From Trichoplax sp. H2 (taxonomy: Eukaryota; Placozoa; Uniplacotomia; Trichoplacea): a stretch of 64,000 bases of DNA. A program made the position numbers and the translations under genes. The stretch lies in the NCBI GenBank assembly GCA_003344405.1, contig NOWV01000015.1, forward strand, positions 248,001 to 312,000, read 5' to 3'. How positions within the stretch are numbered: position 1 is the stretch's first letter; every line of letters starts with the position of its first letter. Positions 49,300 through 59,800 of the stretch are shown here, one piece after another. The notes under the pieces were generated by a model. It was not told the DNA's origin. It made no database searches and saw only the letters and a list, made by a program, of their open reading frames with translations.

Positions 49300-50260
49300 T
49301 ACTTAAATTCATTTTTAATCCATATTGTCACGTTCTGAACTTTAATTAATCCAATTATTCCATGGAATATTTTACAATTTTCATCGGATATATTCAATTT
49401 ACCAAAACACTTCTTTATGAAATGCTAAAAAATTATTTAAGCTTATCTATGGCTTGAATTAAGAATACTTCACGATGGTAGCAATACCGCACTAATTATC
49501 ATTATTGGTCGCAATAATATCACGTCGATGAAGAATCTATTCATTTCCAATTCAATATTTTACTTCTTGTACTTTACTTAATCTAATTATTTCATGAAGT
49601 GTTTAGAACAATCATCGGATATATTCAATTTACCAAAGCGCTATTATTTTGGAATATTGAAAAATTATTTAAGTTAACCCATAGCTTAGATTAAAAGCAA
49701 TTTAAAATGCTAGAAAGAAATAGCCATAAAAATCTCATCCTTGATCGCGAAAATACTACAATGAAGAAGAAACTATTTATTTCTAATCTATATTTTTAAG
49801 TCCTGAACTTCAGTAAATCCAATTATTTCAAAAACCATTTTTACAATTTTCTTTGGATATATTCAATTTACTAAAGCGATATGGTTTTATGATACTAAAA
49901 TTATTGAAGGTAACCCCTAAGCATAGATTAAGGATAATTTAAAATGACAGTAAGAAATTGCTGTATAAATCTCATTCTTGATTGCAGTAATACTACCTTG
50001 ATCAAGAATCAGTTCATTTCTAATCTATATTTTGGCGCCCTAAATTTAGTATATCCAATTATTTCATGAATAATTTTACAGTTTCCATCAGATATATTCA
50101 ATTTACCAAAGCACTACTCTTTCATGATGTAAAAAAATTATTAAAAGTAAACCCATAGCTCACATTAACGATAACTTAAGATGATAGCGAGAAATTCCTT
50201 TACTCAATCTCATTATTTATCGCAATAATGCCACCTTGATAAAGAAATGACCTTGCATAA
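49300..50260. repeat. minisatellite, about 235-bp unit, about 4 copies
   Basis: Four head-to-tail units share the phrase GGATATATTCAATTTACCAAA (phase points near 49386, 49617, 49855 and 50090), together with AATTATTTCATGAA and CATTTCTAATCTATATTTT phrases. Spacings are 231-238 bp. Copies are diverged by substitutions but remain in register. No open frame runs through them. Confidence 0.8.
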
Positions 50261-52372
50261 TTTTAAAGCAAAAAAGACAATTAAGTCAATCGTATATCAT
50301 TGGTAAATAAACATAAACTGACAATTATAATAACATTTTCCTATTATGATTATTCTGAATTACGCTACTATGAATATCAATATAAGCGTAGCGCTATCGT
50401 TAAGTTCTGATTAATAGGAACAAAAGAATGCTAACTTCAATTATCCCTCTTTTACTCTCACAAGACATTATTCATAATGAAAATCATTAGAGTAAACCTC
50501 AACTCTAGATGTTGCACTACTCACTCTTTGTTACAATTTTACTAAGCACCTTTCAATTAGTACAAGACACAAATAGATATTATAATAGTATAAACGTTAT
50601 TAAAATTTTCATGAAATCGCAGCTATTTAAATCGAGCCTCTCGTTTTTTAATTCATCCTGACTAGTTATTCTTATAATAATTCTCGCCTATTCAGTTGGT
50701 ATTATAATAAATCTTGTTTAAGCTGGAATTAGAAAACTATATCAAAAATATCGTAATAATTCTATCGAGATATAGTTGTACCTGTATCCTCTTATTACTT
50801 GCAGCATGCAATATGATTTGTAAAACCTTCAATCAAAGCACCATCTTGACTTTTAAATCAGCTACGATACCGAACCTAGCCTATAGAATCATCGATTGCC
50901 ACAAAATGGAAATTTTTTGTCCATAAAAGTTATTTTTGCACAATTAGCATCTTAACGTTTCCAAATATCACTACTGAGCAAGATAAACTAGAGCATTTTT
51001 ATGATCCTTAAAATGTAAGTATTTCTTACAATAGGCCTAAATTTTGTCATTATATTAAGCACTTTATCCATTAAATTATTGTAAATGCAAAATATCAAAA
51101 ATTGCTGATCCTCCTAAGTAAAAATTTATGTCTCAAGCTCGATTACGCAATAATCACAAAACTGACTTTATAGATAAAATTTCTATTTGCAATTTCTCAG
51201 CAACATTGAAAATTCTACTTGGCATCAATCTTTACTAAAAAAAATTCATTTCTACTATAATTTAGCAATATTTAAGTTGTAGTCAGTAAAACTCATTCAA
51301 GTACAACCCTAACTGTTGCTAGCCGCTATTGCTGGCCATTGCAGAAGAATTCAATTATCATTACATTATAATGAAAAGTTAAATTTGTATAGACTGTCAT
51401 TTCTGAAGTTTTAATTGACGTAGCAGTATCCTCCAACGCATCATTCAAAACGAATTGGGTACGACATTTTACCATATTGACATCAAAAGCGCACGACTTA
51501 TGATGTGTAAATGGCATAGGAAACATGATAATTATCGCATGTCTATAATAACGAACGAGACCATCAGCTAACCATTTGATAAATCCAATCAAGGAATATT
51601 TTTACAAGCATTCTTACTGAAAACAAATAAGCCTATCAAATAAATACTTACAAATGACAAATTAACCATCAGTTATACAATATAGCATGTATACTATAGA
51701 CGACAAAAGGCATACAGTAAAGCCTCATTAAATCAAATATGGGATGATAATGTTTCTTAATGAAGAGGTTATGAATAACTTTCTCTTGCTTTTTAAAATG
51801 TATAGCTAGATCAGAGCAGTAAAACTAGAAATTGATCCTAGGGAATCTTTCACTTTTACATTCTTTCGGGTATAATATCTTTTTCATTCACTCTTGATGA
51901 ATGTTGGATTTGTGTATTGCCTTAAAATGTAACGATTATTAAAATAGATTTAGATGTAATAGCTACACTTCATTTTATGAAATAAAATTAATCTAGCTGA
52001 AAATGACTAAAGTAAACTCAAGAAATACCTAACTGTTTTCGTATTTCCTAAAACTTTTGAAACCTTTCTAAAATATACTCTTATCATATCTTCAAATCTC
52101 TAACAGATCAATACAAATTTCAAAATAGATTTTCATAATTATGCTTCTATACTATCACCAAATCATTGATCTAGAGAAACGAATGCAATTCTAAAAATAA
52201 ATCATTCTTGCGGGCTAGTTATAAGATTATGTGAAAGTCTATTCACGAAAATCATACTGCAGCATCAAAATATGCGTGGTTACTAATAATACTCGATAAT
52301 GAAATCGTTAACTTTCTAACGTAATTTTCATTTTAAGTAATATAAAAATTAAATTTTGCCAGGATATGATAA
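50261..52372. other. intergenic upstream of receptor gene
   Basis: No supported gene. Frames of 70 codons (50714-50926, +) and 88 codons (51326-51592, -) are unrecognised. The last few hundred bases should hold the receptor promoter and perhaps a small upstream exon. Confidence 0.4.
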
Positions 52373-52510
52373 GATATCGAAGTATTCACAGAATGTCTTG
52401 CCGACTCAAAAATCAACTTTGAAAACATTTCTTTTATTAAACTTCTACTAACACGTGAATTGCTTCTCTTTCTTCCTTATAAAATAACAGTATCTATCGC
52501 TCCAGAATAC

Positions 52511-53491
52511 ATGGTTAGTGGCATTTTTACAATTTTATCCAATGCAACATTATTAGCACTTATTCTATCAAGCAGAAGATTGAGGACTATACGCCATGTA
52601 ATTATTATGAGCACATTAGTTGCTGGAATTTTATTTGCTGCATCATACATAATCCCGCGATTTGCAATCCTGCTAACCAATGGAACCCTAAGCTTTCCTC
52701 GCGATTTTCGTTGCGGTATCCTGTCACGTATTGGACAATCATTATTTTTATGCTTAAATCTCCACCTATTAATCCACGTATTAGAAGTTTATATTCTAGT
52801 CGTTTATCCATTTCGCACTCAACAATGGTTGAGAAAGAAAATGATCACGATCATTTTAGTCGTTATTTGGTCTATTACTATTTTAATTCCGACGGTATTT
52901 CAGCTGTATTTCGAGCTGAAAGCAATTGCGGATACGCGTTTTAATGAATTAGCATGTGCACAAGTTTCTACAACCTTATTAACTGTTATTAGCTTATGTT
53001 TAGCTTTACTTTCATTTTCAATCTTAGTTGTATCATCAGTAGCTTATGCTCATGTCTTACATATCACTAATCGCGCTATTACAGAAACATATAAAGTATT
53101 AAATCGTCTTTCCATCAATTTTGATGAAGGTAATACTAAAGTTTCACGTCAGAAGAAAAAAATTTCTAACTTAAAATTAAGAATTAAAAGTGTATTTCAA
53201 GCCCTAGTATTTTATCTATTTTATCTATTATCCTTAACGCCATTTTTAATTCTGATTATTTATACTCAGTTTGCATATACCATCTATCTACTCCCATGGC
53301 CGTCGCAGCTTCGTGTAGTATTTCGTTATATACAATATATTGCTTTTTTCTTTCCAGCAATACAGCCAATTTTATTCCTTCTGTTTACTGCTGAATTTCG
53401 CAAAGAAATGAAATTATACGGAAAAAGAGTACCAGGAAGCACCTCTTTATCTAAAAGAGGGCTTTCAACGATGGGTGCATTTTCTACTTAA
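52511..53491 (+). CDS. atypical rhodopsin-class 7TM receptor, 326 aa from first ATG
   Basis: Seven hydrophobic segments, counted from the ATG at 52511: about 2-21, 30-50, 75-100, 110-133, 156-180, 228-251 and 272-293. Family A landmarks are present in altered form: N11 (1.50), C68 at the start of TM3 with C149 in loop 2 as a likely disulfide, EVY at 92-94 in place of E/DRY followed by a YPF motif, W120 (4.50), P244 (6.50), and IQPILF in place of NPxxY at the end of TM7. The aspartate of TM2 is absent (TLVAGILF). The tail is short and Ser/Thr-rich. The frame stays open upstream to 52373 without an ATG and contains an N-I-S glycosylation site, so the true N-terminus may include an upstream exon. 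The ligand is unknown. Confidence 0.8.
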   Translation: MVSGIFTILSNATLLALILSSRRLRTIRHVIIMSTLVAGILFAASYIIPRFAILLTNGTLSFPRDFRCGILSRIGQSLFLCLNLHLLIHVLEVYILVVYPFRTQQWLRKKMITIILVVIWSITILIPTVFQLYFELKAIADTRFNELACAQVSTTLLTVISLCLALLSFSILVVSSVAYAHVLHITNRAITETYKVLNRLSINFDEGNTKVSRQKKKISNLKLRIKSVFQALVFYLFYLLSLTPFLILIIYTQFAYTIYLLPWPSQLRVVFRYIQYIAFFFPAIQPILFLLFTAEFRKEMKLYGKRVPGSTSLSKRGLSTMGAFST

Positions 53492-54188
53492 TAATTAATT
53501 TATATAATTATTTCAAAGGATTCGTTGGTAGTAGCATTTAACGTTGATATGTTTGCAATGTCCATAAATTAATCTAGAAGAATTGCTAATTTAGTTATTA
53601 TGAAATGTTTCAAATGTTACATAGCTGAGCATATTACAAGTGCTATAATTAATCATTAAAGGGATTGTTAATGTATTGAAATAAACGGAAATTTTAGTAT
53701 TATTATTGAATTGTTATCTAATTTATTCAAATGGACTGCTAGATATTTATAAAATATTTAAAAATATATTAATTATCTCGCATATTATAGTTCATTTTTT
53801 TCTGACCATTCAGCTATTTCTCTTGTAATTTCTTCCATTTTATTTTTAATGGATCAATTTACTAATACAGACTTGACTTAATATAAATTTATCAGCATTA
53901 AATTATGAAACTTTCATAAAAACTCTTCTCCAACAATTTCATTTTTGAAGTTCTTATTGAAAATCTTTTAAAAGTAAGTTTAGAAAAACATTTGAATATT
54001 ATTTAAGTTTAGCAATTCTAGCTATGAAATCATCGTCGAAATTATTACTGTACTGTAGCTAATTCGATATAATGAGAGTATTAGTTAGCATAATATAATA
54101 AAGAATTATAACATCTATTTTTATCATAAAATCTAGCTGTTAGAGTATTTCCATTGTTTATAATAGATTTATTTTTAAGTGAAGCCCT
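53492..54188. other. 3' flank of receptor gene
   Basis: No coding signal. AATAAA in the sequence TTGAAATAAACGG, about 190 bp after the stop, is a candidate poly(A) signal. Confidence 0.5.
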
Positions 54189-54824
54189 TCTTCTGTTACG
54201 AGCTAGGAATAGCCCTAACTTGCAGCAAGGATTGAGAGAGTGACTTCTACCCTTTATTACTGTTATTCAGAATACCAGACAATTGATATTCCAAGACAGA
54301 TAGGGTTTAACATAGGGAAACCTTCAAGACTTACTAGAAAATAATAATCTAATTTATTGTCAGCGAACTCGCCGTTTATATATGTTTCAGACCTAAAACC
54401 GGTTTAGCTACGTAAGCTACTTAACTCATCTATAATAAATTAACCAAATTAATACCCTAAAGAGATTCTATCTGTACAGATTAGATACAACCTAATCCTA
54501 TTAAATTTACTGTAACAGTATTAAAATAATCAATGCTTATTAATCGTCTGACCGATACATATAAAGCTATCCTTTTAAGACATTTCCTCTAAACTTAGGA
54601 ATTATACTTTGAACCTTAACAACTTCGGAGGTGATAGATATAATCCACTTTAGCTGATTGGTAATTACTTTTTTATTCTATGTAATCTTAAATTAAGGAT
54701 ATAAACTATTAAGCTCTAAAATGACAATTAAGGAGACCGTAAAACATTTCTGAGATATAAACATATATAGAACGTAACATAGAAATAAAGCATACGTCAC
54801 AAAGATTGCTCTTGTAACATCTTC
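54189..54824. mobile_element. putative solo LTR, family 4
   Basis: The body is 54194-54819 (626 bp), starting TGTTACGAGC and ending GCTCTTGTAACA, so the ends are near-inverse of each other. It is flanked by an exact TCTTC duplication at 54189-54193 and 54820-54824. AATAAA at 54784-54789 lies near the right end. No coding interior. It is delimited only by ends and target repeat because no second copy was found in this window. Confidence 0.7.
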
Positions 54825-55308
54825 ATTCCTAAGTTATAATTGAAATAGATATGTTTTGGACTAACTTATCGGTAAACTCATGCCATTTGAATACCCTTAA
54901 ATAATCATTGCTTCAATATTCAAAATAAAAATCGTTCATAGCTTACGATAGATGATTGCAATCATATCTTGCTAACTTATTGTCGGGGTGTGAACTATCA
55001 TGAAGAGTTGAATAACTGAATTCAGTTAATTAACATTTATATATGGATATAACTATTGATGGCTTTCAGTAAGCATCACGGTAGTTATAATTTTATTATA
55101 GTATATTATGCTGTACTGTAGTAAGAGTTATTATATAGTTACCGATATTAAATTGATTATAGTACGCACTACGTCTTATTACGCTTGTGATTAATATCCT
55201 GCAGATCTTCACTTATAGATGATACCATAAATAACGCTAAAAATGGACACACAGTAGTCTAATTATCTAAAATCATTCGGTACATATCCACCATTATGAA
55301 TATCCCTC

Positions 55309-55581
55309 TGTAATGTAACTTAGTATCATAGCAATCATGATTGTAGACTGTTAGCCATGCTTAGTATAATCAGCGAAAGCAAAAGCAGATAATCTAATGT
55401 CACCTGCTTTCACTGCGAAGGCTACCGAGAGTGTAAAAGCAGGTGACATTAGATTATCTACTTTTGCTTTCTAGAAGTCTTTGAGTAGTTGTATTTGGCT
55501 AGAGTAGAGCTGTTAGTAGCTAGTCTTCGTATAATATTAATTTCTGTAACTTTGAAATTTTCATGATCGGACTTTATCACA
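55309..55581 (-). mobile_element. decayed family-1 LTR copy with internal replacement
   Basis: The left end (TGTAATGTAACTTAGTAT...GACTGTTAGCCATG) matches the reverse complement of the family-1 LTR 3' end. The right part (TTCTAGAAGTCTTTGAGTAG...CTAGAGTAGAGCTG...TTATCACA) matches its 5' end. The middle of the element is missing and is replaced by a long hairpin. No target repeat is recognisable, consistent with an old insertion. Confidence 0.65.
55375..55471. repeat. near-perfect long hairpin, 39/41-nt arms
   Basis: The left arm 55375-55413 pairs with the right arm 55431-55471, with one mismatch (which would be a G-U pair in RNA) and a 2-nt bulge, around a 17-nt loop. Arms this well matched inside decayed surrounding sequence suggest a recent foldback insertion or a conserved structure. 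Confidence 0.85.
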
Positions 55582-56884
55582 AGAATCCACTTTTCTTCCC
55601 TCATAGCAACAGTCGAAAATGACTAAGATAAACCGGATAATCGACTTCGCCTCCATGTTAACAATTCCTTATTATCTAACAGTTATATTATGGTATATTA
55701 CACAAAAACACCGCCTTATATGCCGACTACTGCGGCTTTATACATACATAGTACGAATAGTATAAGCATAACGTTTCATCATCAGCAATCTTGAAACTAT
55801 TTTGTACTATAGTACTGTTCTTCTTAATGCTACGGTACATCAGTTACTACAGTAATTAGCTGAAACTGCTACACTCCTATAAATACTTTTTGGCATCATT
55901 TCTATAAATCTATTAATTTACGCTTATCTTTCATGTTCTTACTTGAAAAATTATTCTACTGTACATACTGACTGACATTATTTATGAATGCAAATTATGG
56001 AAATCCTTATAAACCGGGGTATTTGGTAAATCTAGAAGTTACAACAATCTCTTCAGATATTTATTTGCATAAGTAATATTTTACCTATATCATGAGTTCT
56101 GGCTAGCAAAAAAATATGCTAGGATATTGTAATGAGCTGAATACCATGAACATTTTCAAATATAGCGTACATTGAAGATATTAGGTTAATCTTTTTTTAT
56201 TTGTAAATGATTTTCAATCCGCAGTTTTCGAAATTTCTTAGCACCCTATATTACACATCTACTCGTAGCCGATAATTTAGACATTGTTAGCATTAGTAAC
56301 TACGAATCACGATATTCCAAATCCTCTGTAACTGCATATAATTCTACATCCGCAATCTGTAATTTCTCGATTAATATTGAAAATTTTAAATAATAATTAA
56401 AATAGAAGTAAAGCACAGAGAATTTGAAAAGAATTCTCTTTCAGCGACATCTTATGTCATACGCAACAGGTAAATTCTAATACTTTACAGCAAATTTCTG
56501 GTGCCTATAGTATTTTATGAAGTTTAAATGACTTGATCATTATAAAATTTTTTCTCGAAATTTACAATTCTTAAGCTTCTGATCCATTAGTACTACGTCT
56601 AAATTCTTAACATTAGTCCATCATGTCGATACTTTGCCAGCACGTTTAATGATTCGTTCGCTATAATCCACGTAAAATAGATAACTTATGGATTAGTATA
56701 CAACATTAAATCACTTCAATGAAGCATGCAGTTAGTATGCGTAAAATAGGTCGAAAACTATAGAATTATTTCCAAATCTGATTAATGATGGGCTTAATAA
56801 TCGGTAATTTAAAGTAATAATTTATTGCTTTTCATATCAATATAGATTAAGGAAGCTCATATGTCCTACGACATTTATCCTAAC
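55582..56884. other. intergenic downstream of the CFAP99-like gene
   Basis: No additional gene recognised. TTTATT at 56821-56826 is AATAAA on the - strand, about 60 nt beyond the CFAP99-like stop codon, and is a plausible poly(A) signal. Confidence 0.5.
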
Positions 56885-59800
56885 TCACTTCTTTTCGGCA
56901 ATAATTTGATTTAGCGCAAAACGCTTTGAGTTTGCATCACCGTTGCGCTTGGATGTTTGACCTCGTGTCTTATCAAGAATACTCAAGTCTCTCAATTTCT
57001 CCAAGTGTTCCAAACGCCTTGCATCGAGTATTCTCTAAATGTAACAAGGATATGCTTAGAACGTAGTCAAAGTAGGTGCAGACATTTAAATTGAGCTTAC
57101 CTTCTCTTCAAACAGCTCCTGTCCTCGGCGAGTTTTGGCATTAACTAATGTTATATCAGGATCGGCTACTCTTTGGGTGGCACGTAATCGTTCTAAACAT
57201 CGATTAAAGTAGCCAGTAAATCAATAAGTAAATGAATAAATCAGTAGATTTTTGAAAACGAAACATCATTATGGAACAAAGATTGACCATCTTGGATATT
57301 TACCGGATTTCTTATCCATCAATTTCTGTTTTAATTCATTAACTTGCTTATCATTAATTTCTTGACGTATGGTCAAGTTCTTTGTTCGTTCTAATCTGTT
57401 TTATGATTGGAGGTTATATTTTGGATTACTCAAATATCCAAGGTAAAATCAGTACTTAATCTTTAATTAATCAGATAAAATCATGTCCTTTATATGTTCA
57501 TTATCTATACATATGAGGATATCATTTATTAGTAGAGAATGGATGTCCGTAGATTTTGATGTAATATTCAATAGTACATAGCTAATCATTGTCTTAATAC
57601 GCAATAAATCGAATGCTTACTTCAATGCTGCTTGGCGCGTTTGCTCCATACGATGTTTTGAAATAGTTTCTAATTTTTCAATCAACATCTGATCTTTTTG
57701 CTAATGATTACAAAATAATTCATCAGTTGGTGAAGTAAACAAGTCTTAGCAATTAAATATACAAAAAGTAAATAGAATATTATTTTGTCTAATTCAGTAA
57801 TCATAAATATTATTGAAATTACCCTTTTCGACTCTAAGATCTCGTCTCTCTTCTTTTCTTCATCTTCTTGTTTTGCGATTTTCATTAATGTTAACCGTTC
57901 GCGTAACTGCAATTCAAAAGCCATTAGTTAATGCGCATTTTTCTCATTCATACGGTAATATTTCAATACATTTACACAGTAGCTCTTACCTCAGCAATGG
58001 ACATATCGTTCAAGAAACCAGGACTATTTGTTTCAGTAATATCGAAAAACTAAAATTGAAGGAAAGAAAACTTTTACATTAGATCATGAGCAGGGCAAAG
58101 AGAGACGAGTTTAAATTAATCTTAAGTAATTACAGCAAAATAAAAATTTTTGAGATCTACAATCAGGCCATTGATGGTTATAGCTAACGATTTAAGTCTG
58201 TGTGAAAAATAAATGTTAAAATGATTCCCTATAAAAGGTAAAGTAGCTTGAACTATCATGCAGTTTATACAGCTTGCTGTAACCTTTATTTACAGCTAAA
58301 AAATAGAAAATAAGAAACAAACAGATTCTTTCTGTAGGTAATACTCTAGAAATCTGCCTAGGATAGATTATTAAGTCCATATTATTATTTGCAAGAATTT
58401 TTTTAGAAACTCTGACCAACTAAAGTAGTACTATTTCAATTTGACATTGTGGTTGAGAATTAATATAAACGCCTAACGAAATAATGCATTATAGTGTTAC
58501 CTTAGTCCTAATAATCGGAACGCTTTCCATGGCCTTAATCTGTTGTATTAGTTCTATTTTTCTCTTCATTTCTTGTTCAGCCTGCAGCATGAATAAGATA
58601 TTTAAAGTCAACATTGAATTTATCAACATTTAAAGCTAAACATTAGCAGAAGCGATCAATAATGACCATTAATTAATTCTTTATAAAGATTTTAGCTTAC
58701 CTCTTCTAAAGCTTTTCTCATCAGCTCCTGGCTCTCTTTATTAACTTCTCGTACTAAAGGCGAAAGATAAGTAAATTCAATATCTTAGACATGCTATGCA
58801 AAGATACTCATCTGAATAACCGGATAGACCTGTTAGAATAAACTGCAGTAAAACGCAAGGTCGATTACCTAGACTTTGTTTATATTCCTGTAGCTTGATT
58901 TTGGCCTCTTTGACGTTCTTTTTATCCATAATTGTATTTTCAACTAAAGTTCTAATTGTGCATAAAAGAAATAAAACCATCTTAACGCCAAATAAAGTAA
59001 ACCATTATTAGAAATCTTTTTAATGCTATTATATTTTCCGCTTTCTTATCAGCTTATATTAATCGCAAACTAGAAAGCTAGTCTAGATATCAAACCTCAT
59101 TTCCGCCTCCTCTTTCAGTCTCTGCTGTAAGTATTGCTGCATCATTTCTTCAGTCTATTATAATTGTCAATAAATCCAGAAGAGAAGCACTAAACTTCGT
59201 GCTTTCCGATATAAATTTTGAAATTGATTTTGCTAATACCTCCACTTTTAATGCTTGAACAGTCTCTCGGTTTTCTTTAATTTTATTTTGCCTAGCTAAA
59301 ATGGCCTCTTCATGGCTTATCCTTCCTTCCTGCGTTAAAGATAATAGACATTTCGAATATTAAAAAGTTTCAAGCGTTATAGAAACTTTACATATACTTA
59401 CCAAACGCTTTCTCTCGATTTCAGCAAGCTTTTCCTGAAGATCTCGCTAATTATAATAAAAATGATTAAAATCAAATTCCATGATGTAAGAATACTATAC
59501 GGGTTCTGTTATCATGTATATGCATTATATACAAATTAGCTCTTAGCAGAGCTTATGAGTTCATAAATAAAGACTAACTACCTCAACAAAATAAATTAGG
59601 ACCTAATTTCATTTCATTCTATGTCGAAAATGTTCAAATTTACAGGACTGAATTTTTTTAATTTCATTCTATTACCTCTCTCATGGAAGCCTGCCACTCT
59701 AAAAATTCTGATTCATCCTTTTGACCAGCTTCTAATTCCGCAAGCCTATGGGATAAGTACCAATATTCTAAGCTCAGTTTGTAGACTAAACACCCGTCTT

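Noticed and set aside
55375-55471. Calling the hairpin a microRNA gene
   Set aside because: Pairing alone is not enough, placozoans are reported to lack canonical microRNAs, and the context is a transposon remnant. It is kept only as a structural finding.
57682-58082. Single-frame predictions around CFAP99-like exons 20-22 on both strands
   Set aside because: The minus-strand frame runs through a splice donor into an intron, and its in-frame ATG lies upstream of the true acceptor. The plus-strand frame is a shadow. The spliced model explains the sequence better.
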